From: an uncultured Saprospiraceae bacterium
GTDB taxonomy: Bacteria > Bacteroidota > Bacteroidia > Chitinophagales > Saprospiraceae
Direction: 5' to 3'
NCBI GenBank assembly: GCA_937924495.1
Contig: CALDSS010000014.1
Coordinates: 1 to 43,737 of the forward strand
DNA: 43,737 nt
Below the pieces are notes generated by a model. It worked only from the letters and a program-made list of their open reading frames with translations, did not search any database and was not told where the DNA came from. Positions 34,377 through 41,294 of this stretch are shown in pieces. Positions within the stretch are counted from its first letter, which is position 1. Each line of letters begins with the position of its first letter. The translations under genes were made by a program, and so were the position numbers.

Positions 34377-35264
34377 CTACTCAAGTTTGAAACGAACAGG
34401 TAGATTAAACTGAACCCGTACTGCACGTCCTCTTTGTTTTCCAGGATTCCAATTAGGCATCGCTTGAACAATTCTCAAGGATTCGTCTCCACAACCAGCG
34501 CCAATATCTCTTAAGATTTTAGCATCGGTAATTTTTCCGTCCTTTTCAACAACGAAAGTTACAACAGCCGTTCCTTCTACACCATTTTCTCGAGCAATAG
34601 CTGGATACTTGATGTTTTTATAAATGTACTCCAACATTTTCTTTGTTGCACATTGTTGCTTGGCCTTTTTGTCTGACTCACCTTCACATCCTGGAAAGGT
34701 AGGCATCTCTTCCACTACCTTGAAGATTTCCTCCACTTTTGGTGGTGGCGGTGGCGGTGGTGGCGGTGGTGGTGGTGCAGGTTCAGGTTTTTCCTGAACA
34801 ACTTCAGTTTCTTCTTCAATACTTTGATCCACAAACTCAGGCTCTTCTTCCTCTTCAATTTCCTCTTCCGGAACCTCTTCAATCACAGGAGGTGGCGGCG
34901 GAGGTGGAGGTGGAGGTGGCTCAGCAGTTCGAGGTGGTTCTACCTCGATGTCTTCGGGCATCTCCAAGGCATCTGTAGGAATGTAAATCTCGTCATCATA
35001 CTGCGTCCAGTTAAACGCAAAAAGTATCAGCAGTAAAGAAAGCACTAATCCAAGATTCAGGTAAGTACCTCTGTTGGCAAAGACATTTGCCATAGGATAC
35101 TTCGTCCTGTTTGAAATGGAATCATCACCACTTCCCATCATTTTTTCTTGATTTGAGGACACTCGGTTCCTCATCAAGAAAACAAGAAGCACAATCCCAA
35201 GGATTACTGCAAATAGGACTCCTGCTACTGTTGAACCTGTAAAGGCCAGACTTGAAAAATCCAT
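34377..35264 (-). CDS. Energy transducer TonB with two N-terminal membrane helices
   Basis: A 295-aa TonB-family protein that uses the proton motive force through ExbBD to power outer-membrane transporters. Two hydrophobic segments are visible: residues about 9-30 (STVAGVLFAVILGIVLLVF) and about 70-86 (LGLVLSLLLILFAFNW); classical TonB has one. The periplasmic linker has two polyproline tracts (12 or so Pro each) split by an acidic stretch (EEEIEEEEEPEF). The C-terminal domain follows the usual form: YIYKNIKYPAIARENGVEGTAVVTFVVEKDGKI, then GCGDESLRIVQAMPNWNPGKQRG. It is convergent with hpf and lies 53 bp downstream of the VanZ-like gene at 35318. Confidence 0.92.
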   Translation of the reverse strand: MDFSSLAFTGSTVAGVLFAVILGIVLLVFLMRNRVSSNQEKMMGSGDDSISNRTKYPMANVFANRGTYLNLGLVLSLLLILFAFNWTQYDDEIYIPTDALEMPEDIEVEPPRTAEPPPPPPPPPPPVIEEVPEEEIEEEEEPEFVDQSIEEETEVVQEKPEPAPPPPPPPPPPPPKVEEIFKVVEEMPTFPGCEGESDKKAKQQCATKKMLEYIYKNIKYPAIARENGVEGTAVVTFVVEKDGKITDAKILRDIGAGCGDESLRIVQAMPNWNPGKQRGRAVRVQFNLPVRFKLE

Positions 35265-35317
35265 AGTAAAAATTTAGTTCGGAGTGAAAGAAAATTGGTT
35301 TGGTTTTCCGTCTTTCT

Positions 35318-35704
35318 TTACTCGTAAAATTTAGAAAATCTATTTTTAAAAATCGAAAATATTATCAAAGTGAACAAAACACCGCTAATATTAGCAACAT
35401 TGTCAGGAATTTCAAAATATCTATTAGGGAAAAACTGGTATTGCATCACTTCCATCAAAAAACCATAGAAACTACACCATATTGAGGCTCCAATTCTTGT
35501 TTTCCAATTATCTAAACCAACTTTGGCAAAAACAATAAAGAAGAGGAAAACATAAATTCCATACACCCCAAAGTGGGCCAATTTGTCAGGTTCAAAAAGG
35601 CTTACATCTGGTAATTGAATTCCTGAAGAAGAGGATAGAATCAATAAAATAAGAGTCCATAATATGACCCATTTGAAATCCCAAATTGTCAATTTTTTTT
35701 GCAT
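35318..35704 (-). CDS. VanZ-family membrane protein
   Basis: A 128-aa membrane protein with about four hydrophobic segments. The family region PDKLAHFGVYGIYVFLFFIV and later GASIWCSFYGFLMEVMQYQFFPNRYFEIPDNVANISGVLFT contain the conserved D-H and E-Q-Y-F patterns of VanZ-like proteins. Members have no defined reaction; VanZ gives low-level teicoplanin resistance in enterococci, but most homologs do not. It sits in front of tonB in the same direction. Confidence 0.88.
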   Translation of the reverse strand: MQKKLTIWDFKWVILWTLILLILSSSSGIQLPDVSLFEPDKLAHFGVYGIYVFLFFIVFAKVGLDNWKTRIGASIWCSFYGFLMEVMQYQFFPNRYFEIPDNVANISGVLFTLIIFSIFKNRFSKFYE

Positions 35705-35939
35705 AAAAAATTCGCTTTTCGAATTCCTATTCGGTTAGATGCAAAGACAAAAAAAAATGGTGGGTAATGGAAGATATTTCCCTTATTTTTCAAAAAAAAA
35801 ATAAATCGGTCTAAAATTGTGGTCTAAAGTAACGTGAACTTGAGGTTAGTCTTAGCATATATAGGAGCGTTAATTAGTTAATTAAGTTGATTAAGTTAAT
35901 TAAGAAATCTTGCTAACTTAAATTTTTTGAATTATTCTT

Positions 35940-36103
35940 GGTTCTTAGGCGAATACCGTGGAACTTATGAAAGATGAATTCGAGAAATCGGGAGATCGAG
36001 ATTTCGGGAACAAAGCACGTCTCGAAATCTCGATTTCACGATTTCGAAAATCTTTGATGCAAAAGTTTTAGATTTTGTGCTCTACGACTTTTGTCCAAGA
36101 ATC
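35940..36103 (+). repeat. Repeat family C, copy 1 (164 bp)
   Basis: Begins GGTTCTTAGGCGAATACCG and ends in the inverse CTACGACTTTTGTCCAAGAATC. The inner part has CGAGATTTCG and CGAAATCTCG as facing arms. It aligns closely with 43442-43613. No open frame. Confidence 0.85.
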
Positions 36104-36231
36104 TTTTTCATTAACGTTTTTAGTTTCTCAGGTGGTGACTTCCCGTCACTTCTTGAGTTTAATAAACTGTTAGGTGCTGAAATAAATCAGTTAGATTGGT
36201 TTAATCTCAAGTTCACTTCAAAATAGAATTA

Positions 36232-37371
36232 ATGAGAATAGGGGTTAACACAAGAATTCTATTAAAAGGGAAAATGGAAGGGATGCCCGTTTTTACGGCA
36301 GAGGTCTTGAAGAGGATGGTTACCGCTCACCCTGAACATGAATTCTTTTTCTTTTTTGATAGACCTTTTGATCAATCCTTTATTTTCGGAGAAAACGTAA
36401 CGCCTATTGAGATTTTCCCACAAGCGAGACATCCTTTTTTATTTATTTGGTGGTTTGAATGGAGTTTGGTGGGGGCTTTGAAGAAGCATAAAATAGACAT
36501 CTTTTTATCACCTGATAATTTTTGCTCGCTTAGAACGGAGGTTCCAACTTTATTGGTTGTTCATGATATTGCCTACAAACATTTTCCAGATCAGGTTACG
36601 GGTATTCACAAATGGTATTACAATAGATTCATGCCTCAATTTATTGAGAAAGCAGAACAGATTGTTACGGTTTCCGATTTTACCAAGAAGGATATCGTTG
36701 AAAAGATGTCTGCTCTACCAGAAAAAATAGCGGTTGCTTGTAATGGTTGCAATGAAAAGTTCAAACCCATTTCTCACAATGAGAAAATTCAGATTCGTGA
36801 AAAATTTACGGAAGGGATTTCCTATTTTCTTTTTGTTGGATTGATTCATCCTCGAAAAAATGTGCATCGATTGATTCGAGCTTTTTCGAGATTTAAGGAA
36901 GAGACAGAAGCGAAGGAAAAGTTAGTTTTGGTAGGTAGAAATGGATGGATGACGGAGGAAGTGAAAACAGCATTGGAAAATTCTAACTATAAAAAGGATG
37001 TGATTTTTACGGGTTTTGTAGAACACGAAGAACTTCCAAAATTGATAGCAGCAGCTGAGGCTTTAATGTATGTTTCTCTATTCGAAGGTTTTGGAATTCC
37101 AATTTTAGAGGCATTTCATTGCGAAACTCCAGTGATTACTTCCAATACTTCTTCCATGCCGGAGGTGGGTGGAGATGCTGCGCTGTACGCTGATCCTGAA
37201 TCTGTTGATTCCATTGCTGAGCAAATGAAGTTACTTTATGAACATCCGAAATTAAAAGATGAATTGGTAAAGAAAGGGAAAGCGCAACGAACCAAATTTT
37301 CGTGGGAAAAAGCTTCAAAAGTGGTTTATGAAAATATTGAATTAATTGCTCGAAAAAATGGAGTAATATGA
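36232..37371 (+). CDS. Glycosyltransferase, GT4-like (family 1 fold)
   Basis: A 379-aa GT-B glycosyltransferase, cytoplasmic and possibly membrane-associated. It has the NDP-sugar-binding EX7E motif (LFEGFGIPILEAF), preceded by VGLIHPRKNVHRLIRAFSRF and VLVGRNGWMTEEVK. The N-terminal domain includes RIGVNTRILLKGKMEGMPVFTAEVLKRMV, the entry region of the Rossmann-like lobe. Acceptor and sugar are not known. It overlaps the next gene by four bases (ATGA), which suggests coupled translation with a SpeE-like protein. Confidence 0.92.
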   Translation: MRIGVNTRILLKGKMEGMPVFTAEVLKRMVTAHPEHEFFFFFDRPFDQSFIFGENVTPIEIFPQARHPFLFIWWFEWSLVGALKKHKIDIFLSPDNFCSLRTEVPTLLVVHDIAYKHFPDQVTGIHKWYYNRFMPQFIEKAEQIVTVSDFTKKDIVEKMSALPEKIAVACNGCNEKFKPISHNEKIQIREKFTEGISYFLFVGLIHPRKNVHRLIRAFSRFKEETEAKEKLVLVGRNGWMTEEVKTALENSNYKKDVIFTGFVEHEELPKLIAAAEALMYVSLFEGFGIPILEAFHCETPVITSNTSSMPEVGGDAALYADPESVDSIAEQMKLLYEHPKLKDELVKKGKAQRTKFSWEKASKVVYENIELIARKNGVI

Positions 37372-38048
37372 GGATACCTACTTGGAAAAGGTGGTTGAGT
37401 TATCTTTTTGAGATGCATATTGAAAGTGCACCAAGTGAGCTTAATCCGCATTTATATGTTAGCTTGAAAAATGGTCGTTTACAACTTTGTACAGCCAACG
37501 CGATTTATAGCTACGAAGATTTATACGATAATTTTACAAAAACATTTCATAGGTTTAAAAAAGAACTGGAAATAGGGGAGGAAGTCTTGATTTTAGGTTT
37601 TGGTTTGGGCAGTGTTCCATTGATTATGGAAAGAATGTTTGAAAGAAGTTTTCAATTCACAGGTATTGAGTTAGATGAATCAGTGATTTATTTAGCCAAC
37701 AAATATGCTTTGCCCAATCTTGAATCTCCCGTTCAATTAATTACTGCCAACGCTTTTGCTTATGTTTATCAAACGACTCAAAAGTTTGACCTTATCGCAA
37801 TGGATGTGTTTTTAGATGATGTCATACCAGAAGATTTTGAGACGACAGATTTTTTGGAAGCACTCAAATCTTTGCTAAAACCAAATGGGGTTTTGTTATA
37901 CAATCGTTTAGCACTTGAAAAGCAGGATTTGGAAAAGACATTGGCTTTTTTCGAAAATGAATTTAAAACTGTTTTTGAAAATGGGCATTATATAGATGTG
38001 GAAGGTAATTGGATGTTGATGAATAATTCTGCGCCACTTTCCAAATAA
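37368..38048 (+). CDS. Spermidine synthase-like methyltransferase-fold protein
   Basis: A 226-aa protein with a Rossmann fold like that of spermidine synthase. EEVLILGFGLGSVPLIMERMF is the glycine loop, FTGIELDESVIYLANKYA the acidic binding loop, and FDLIAMDVFLDDVIPEDFETTDFLEALKSLLKPNGVLLYNRLA the following region. The usual polyamine-synthase DAYHP motif is replaced by MDVFLDDVIPE, so polyamine synthesis is not certain and it may be a different methyltransferase-like protein. Start overlaps the glycosyltransferase stop by four bases. A repeat-B copy follows 28 bp downstream. Confidence 0.82.
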   Translation: MRIPTWKRWLSYLFEMHIESAPSELNPHLYVSLKNGRLQLCTANAIYSYEDLYDNFTKTFHRFKKELEIGEEVLILGFGLGSVPLIMERMFERSFQFTGIELDESVIYLANKYALPNLESPVQLITANAFAYVYQTTQKFDLIAMDVFLDDVIPEDFETTDFLEALKSLLKPNGVLLYNRLALEKQDLEKTLAFFENEFKTVFENGHYIDVEGNWMLMNNSAPLSK

Positions 38049-38062
38049 TTGGCTTCAAACCT

Positions 38063-38070
38063 TACCTTTG
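38063..38070 (+). promoter_or_regulatory. Bacteroidota -7 box (TACCTTTG) at the edge of repeat B
   Basis: Perfect TAnnTTTG six bases before repeat B copy 2. The predicted start of transcription falls at the first bases of the repeat, so an mRNA for the 38265 gene would begin with repeat sequence. Confidence 0.4.
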
Positions 38071-38075
38071 CCATT

Positions 38076-38234
38076 GAAGTTGTTTAAAAACTCATTGATT
38101 GGCTATAAGCGGCAAATTTAATCCTGAATTACGTTAAAAATCCTCGTTGATGCTAAGGCGCCAACTGTGGTTTTTGCCTTGTTCAGAATAAATTTTTCTC
38201 ACTTTCGCGAAATCATGAATTTTTAAACAACTTC
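38076..38234 (+). repeat. Repeat family B, copy 2 (159 bp)
   Basis: Ends GAAGTTGTTTAAAAACTC and inverse GAATTTTTAAACAACTTC, flanked by ATT on both sides. Almost identical to 17998-18156; the inner hairpin is less perfect (GTTGATGC/GCGCCAAC). Confidence 0.88.
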
Positions 38235-38264
38235 ATTCCTTAAATTTCAGAAAAAGAAAATTTT

Positions 38265-38873
38265 ATGTTTACAATAAATATTTATCTAAGATTTGCTTTG
38301 ATTGCCTTGTTTTTATTTGGAGGTATTGGGTTGGCATTTGCCTATGGATTTTGGTATGCGTCGCTTCCCATTTTGATTGGCTTGATTCTCTTGGTTGGCT
38401 ATATTGCTTTTGGAACCGTCATTTCTGCGGGGCAATTGGCACAAACTCAAGACTTTGCTGCAGCTGAAAAAAGGCTCAATTTGACTTTCAAACCAGAATG
38501 GCTTTATTCCACCAATCGGGCGATGTATTATATGATGAAATCTTCCTTTGCGGTGCAGAACAACGACAACGCCGCTGCTGAAGAATATTTAAGTAAAGCC
38601 AGTTCGGTAAATTTAAATACAGATAATGAGAAAGGAATGATTGAATTTCAGTTGGCTGGAATTGCTGCAAAAAAAGGAAATTTCAACAAGGTGAAAATCC
38701 ACATGAAGAACTTAAAGGCATTGGACATCACAGAGCCAGCACTTAAAGAGCAAGTAAATGAGTTTGAAAAAATGCTAAAACAATCAGGAGGCGGTCGTCA
38801 GGCAAATATCCAGCGAAAAAGAGGAATGGGGTATCAACCAGGCGGAAAAAGAAGAAGACCAAAAATGCGTTAA
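38265..38873 (+). CDS. Membrane protein with TPR-like repeats
   Basis: A 202-aa protein that I cannot name. Two hydrophobic helices come first (about 8-27 and 31-51), then a helical soluble domain with TPR-like patterns: LAQTQDFAAAEKRLNLT, SSFAVQNNDNAAAEEYLSKASS, IAAKKGNFNKVKIHMKNLKAL. The last 30 residues are strongly basic (RKRGMGYQPGGKRRRPKMR), which may bind nucleic acid or membrane phospholipid. Orientation is probably with the TPR part in the cytoplasm. Its stop overlaps that of the convergent K+ channel gene by four bases. Repeat B copy 2 lies in its leader region. Confidence 0.72.
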   Translation: MFTINIYLRFALIALFLFGGIGLAFAYGFWYASLPILIGLILLVGYIAFGTVISAGQLAQTQDFAAAEKRLNLTFKPEWLYSTNRAMYYMMKSSFAVQNNDNAAAEEYLSKASSVNLNTDNEKGMIEFQLAGIAAKKGNFNKVKIHMKNLKALDITEPALKEQVNEFEKMLKQSGGGRQANIQRKRGMGYQPGGKRRRPKMR

Positions 38874-39724
38874 GCGGTTTTTTCTTTTTCATTTAAAATA
38901 GACCCACAAGTTTTACAAAAAACGGCATCATCGTCATGCTGCTCTTCCAAACAAAAGCGACAGACCTGCGTGTTGTGATACTTGTTTTTTTGATGGTCTT
39001 CATTAACCAATTCAGCAGAAACAATTCCAGTAGGGACTGCAATTACAGCATAACCAAGAATCATCACAATAGCTGAAAGAAATTTGCCAAAAGGCGTAAT
39101 AGGTGAAATGTCCCCGTAGCCAACCGTTGTTAAGGTTACAATGGCCCAATAGATGCTGTTAGGAATATTGCTAAAACCATCATTTACTGCACCTTCTATC
39201 AAATGCATGATAGAACCCATCAAAACAACCATTATCATGACGAAAAACAGAAAAACAAAAATCTTCTGACGGCTGGCTTTCATGGCATTGACAATGAGCT
39301 GTCCCTCTCCCATAAAATGCCCTAATTTGAAAATTCTAAAAATTCTCAGCAGCCGCAGTATTCTGATAATCATTAATCTATTGAGGGCTGCACCACTAAT
39401 AAATAAGGTGAGGTAAGTGGGCAGAATTGAAAGCACATCAATAATTCCAAAAAAGCTAAAAGCATATTTCCTCCTACTACGGACACAGTACATTCTCAGT
39501 CCGTATTCTATTGTAAACAGAACCGTGAGAATCCATTCAGCAGTATGTAGGGCAAAACCATATTTTTTTTCAATAGATTCAACAGACTCAAGCATTACAG
39601 CAATGATGCTCAGGACAATCATTGCTAATAAAATGATGTCAAAAAGTTTCCCCTCTTTTGTATCAGCCTCAAAAATTATTTCGTGAATTCTATCCTTTCG
39701 GCGGTTTACTTGTTCCTCGGTCAT
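38870..39724 (-). CDS. Voltage-gated K+ channel with C-terminal zinc ribbon
   Basis: A 284-aa ion channel with six membrane helices. S4 carries regularly spaced Arg (R116, R121, R124, R127, R130), and the pore filter is TTVGYGD (199-205), the K+-selective signature. S1-S6 lie between about residues 28 and 240. The C-terminal tail has CRFCLEEQHDDDAVFCKTCG (C255, C258, C270, C273), a zinc-ribbon pattern unusual for bacterial Kv-like channels. The N-terminus is basic and cytoplasmic. It is convergent with the TPR gene. Confidence 0.93.
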   Translation of the reverse strand: MTEEQVNRRKDRIHEIIFEADTKEGKLFDIILLAMIVLSIIAVMLESVESIEKKYGFALHTAEWILTVLFTIEYGLRMYCVRSRRKYAFSFFGIIDVLSILPTYLTLFISGAALNRLMIIRILRLLRIFRIFKLGHFMGEGQLIVNAMKASRQKIFVFLFFVMIMVVLMGSIMHLIEGAVNDGFSNIPNSIYWAIVTLTTVGYGDISPITPFGKFLSAIVMILGYAVIAVPTGIVSAELVNEDHQKNKYHNTQVCRFCLEEQHDDDAVFCKTCGSILNEKEKTA

Positions 39725-40042
39725 GAGTATTTTAAAATTTCGAGACGGAAAAATACTATATTGATAAGGAATATCGTTAATGAAGACCCGTTTTTATGTA
39801 TCTCTCTTTGGTTTCACTCACCTTTTATAGATGCTCTAAGGTCTCACCTTTGTCCGTATAATTTAGTAAGTATTATATTAAGTATTTTTCATATTAGAAA
39901 ATATTTTCATTCATGAAATAGTTTTCATAAATTTGCATTACCCTACCGATTTCGCGCTCATCTCACTAAAACCAAGGTAAAACTACTTAACCGGGAATCT
40001 AAGTAATTTTATCTTTGGATTAAACAAACTTTTTTAAACACT
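39725..40042. promoter_or_regulatory. Regulatory region before the LytTR gene
   Basis: 318 bp without a gene. Two perfect TAnnTTTG boxes on the plus strand (TAAATTTG at 39928-39935 and TATCTTTG at 40010-40017) are candidates for the LytTR promoter. No strong hairpin is seen. Confidence 0.45.
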
Positions 40043-40813
40043 ATGATCATGTTAAAAGCTATCATCTTAGAAGATGAGGTGAAAGGTTTGCAAAATTTGC
40101 GGACGCAGCTTCACCAACACTGTAAAAACGTCCAAATCGTAGCCGAAGCCAGAAGTATTTCTGAATGTAAAGAACTTATCTTGAACGGCAAACTGGATAT
40201 TGATCTCGCCTTCATGGATATTGACCTTCCAGACGGATTAGTATTCAATTTATTAGAAGAGATTAAACCTATCAAATTCGAAATCATCTTTGTTACTGGA
40301 CACAATCAGTATGCACTCAAAGCCTTTGATTTTGCCAGCATCGGGTACATTATGAAACCCATTGATCCAGAAAAATTGATTGCATCAGTTTCGCGCGTTA
40401 TGCCAAAAGATGAAAATCAAATGGAGAAGCGATTAGACGTTTTCAATGACACCTTCAATAATCCAGGGAGTTTGACTGGAAAATTGACCATTTCTGCTTT
40501 GGATGGAATGTATTTTATCAATTTCAGTGAAATACTTCGATTTGAGGCAGAGGACAATTACACGCACATTTACAAAACAAATGGAGAAAAAATTACAGTC
40601 TCGAAGACCTTAAAGTCTTACGAAAAAATGTTGCACGGCCTTAATTTTTACAGAGTACACAAAGGGCACATGATCAACATGCACCACATAGATCGTTTTG
40701 TGAAAGGAGAGGGAGGATACATCGTAATGGAAGATGGTAAAAAGATAGATGTTTCCAGAAGAAGAAGAGGGCCCTTTATGGAAGCACTTCGTACGATGCA
40801 TACCACCATTTAG
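40043..40813 (+). CDS. LytTR-family response regulator
   Basis: A 256-aa regulator. Residues 1-125 are a receiver domain with E10/D11, phosphoacceptor D59 (LAFMDIDLPDG) and K108-like (IGYIMKPIDPEK). Residues about 150-250 form a LytTR DNA-binding domain: FSEILRFEAEDNYTHIYKTNGEKITVSKTLKSYEKML, FYRVHKGHMINMHHIDRF, and MEDGKKIDVSRRRRGPFMEAL. Such regulators bind pairs of short repeats in front of targets, often bacteriocin or quorum-sensing genes. MIMLKAI could also start at Met3 (40049). The likely partner kinase is at 41295, and a GG-leader peptide lies between. Confidence 0.95.
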   Translation: MIMLKAIILEDEVKGLQNLRTQLHQHCKNVQIVAEARSISECKELILNGKLDIDLAFMDIDLPDGLVFNLLEEIKPIKFEIIFVTGHNQYALKAFDFASIGYIMKPIDPEKLIASVSRVMPKDENQMEKRLDVFNDTFNNPGSLTGKLTISALDGMYFINFSEILRFEAEDNYTHIYKTNGEKITVSKTLKSYEKMLHGLNFYRVHKGHMINMHHIDRFVKGEGGYIVMEDGKKIDVSRRRRGPFMEALRTMHTTI

Positions 40814-40849
40814 GGGATACATCAATTTTAAAAAACTACAAATACGAAA

Positions 40850-40887
40850 TTAGATTCATATTTAAAAAAAATATGTATCTAATTTTT
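40850..40887 (+). terminator. Terminator after the LytTR gene
   Basis: TTAGATTCATATTT at 40850-40863 pairs with AAATATGTATCTAA at 40869-40882 with one mismatch, then TTTTT. Confidence 0.75.
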
Positions 40888-40919
40888 GGGTATTTTTCTA
40901 AGTTGACCTGAAAAGTTGC

Positions 40920-40927
40920 TATCTTTA
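40920..40927 (+). promoter_or_regulatory. Possible -7 box (TATCTTTA) for the peptide gene
   Basis: TATCTTTA matches TAnnTTT plus A, 50 bp before the peptide start and after the LytTR terminator. It suggests a separate, possibly LytTR-controlled promoter. Confidence 0.35.
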
Positions 40928-40976
40928 TGGCTGACTTTACAAACACAATTCCATAACACTTTGAAACACATTTACT

Positions 40977-41162
40977 ATGTCATTCATTAAAAGCTTCAGC
41001 TCTATGGGAAAACCAAAAAAGTCGATAGACAAAGTTATTCAAAGAGACATTCAGGATCTGAAAAAGGGTGAATTGTCAAAAATCCTTGGTGGAAAAATGA
41101 ATGGAAGAAGGAGTAAGTGGAACAACAATCATACTGGGCTCAATACACCAATGCCTAGATAA
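40977..41162 (+). CDS. Small peptide with double-glycine-type leader
   Basis: A 61-aa peptide. The leader, residues 1-39, ends LKKGELSKILGG, the pattern recognised by C39-type peptidase exporters in bacteriocins and Gram-positive pheromones (an L at -12 and -4 region, GG at -2/-1). The rest, 22 residues after the GG (KMNGRRSKWNNNHTGLNTPMPR), is basic and lacks Cys, so it is linear. No peptidase/exporter gene is next to it. It has its own terminator at 41195-41230. The neighbours are a LytTR regulator and a histidine kinase, as in pheromone loci. The GG-leader reading and pheromone role are inferences; it might instead be a short regulatory protein. Confidence 0.55.
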   Translation: MSFIKSFSSMGKPKKSIDKVIQRDIQDLKKGELSKILGGKMNGRRSKWNNNHTGLNTPMPR

Positions 41163-41194
41163 ACGTTCTCTTAATCCTTTGAACAACTCTTTTT

Positions 41195-41230
41195 AAAAGG
41201 GCTACCTAAGAAAATTAGGTAGCCCTTTTT
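41195..41230 (+). terminator. Terminator after the small peptide gene
   Basis: AAAAGGGCTACCTA at 41195-41208 pairs with TAGGTAGCCCTTTT at 41216-41229, then Ts. The next gene needs its own promoter or read-through. Confidence 0.9.
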
Positions 41231-41294
41231 CATATATACAATTTTATTATTTCTACTTTTATAGAAAATTATTCTAAACCTGAAAGTCAATAAA

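Noticed and set aside
34739-34978. Plus-strand frames rich in Val/Ala opposite tonB
   Set aside because: They are the antisense of the polyproline codons in tonB.
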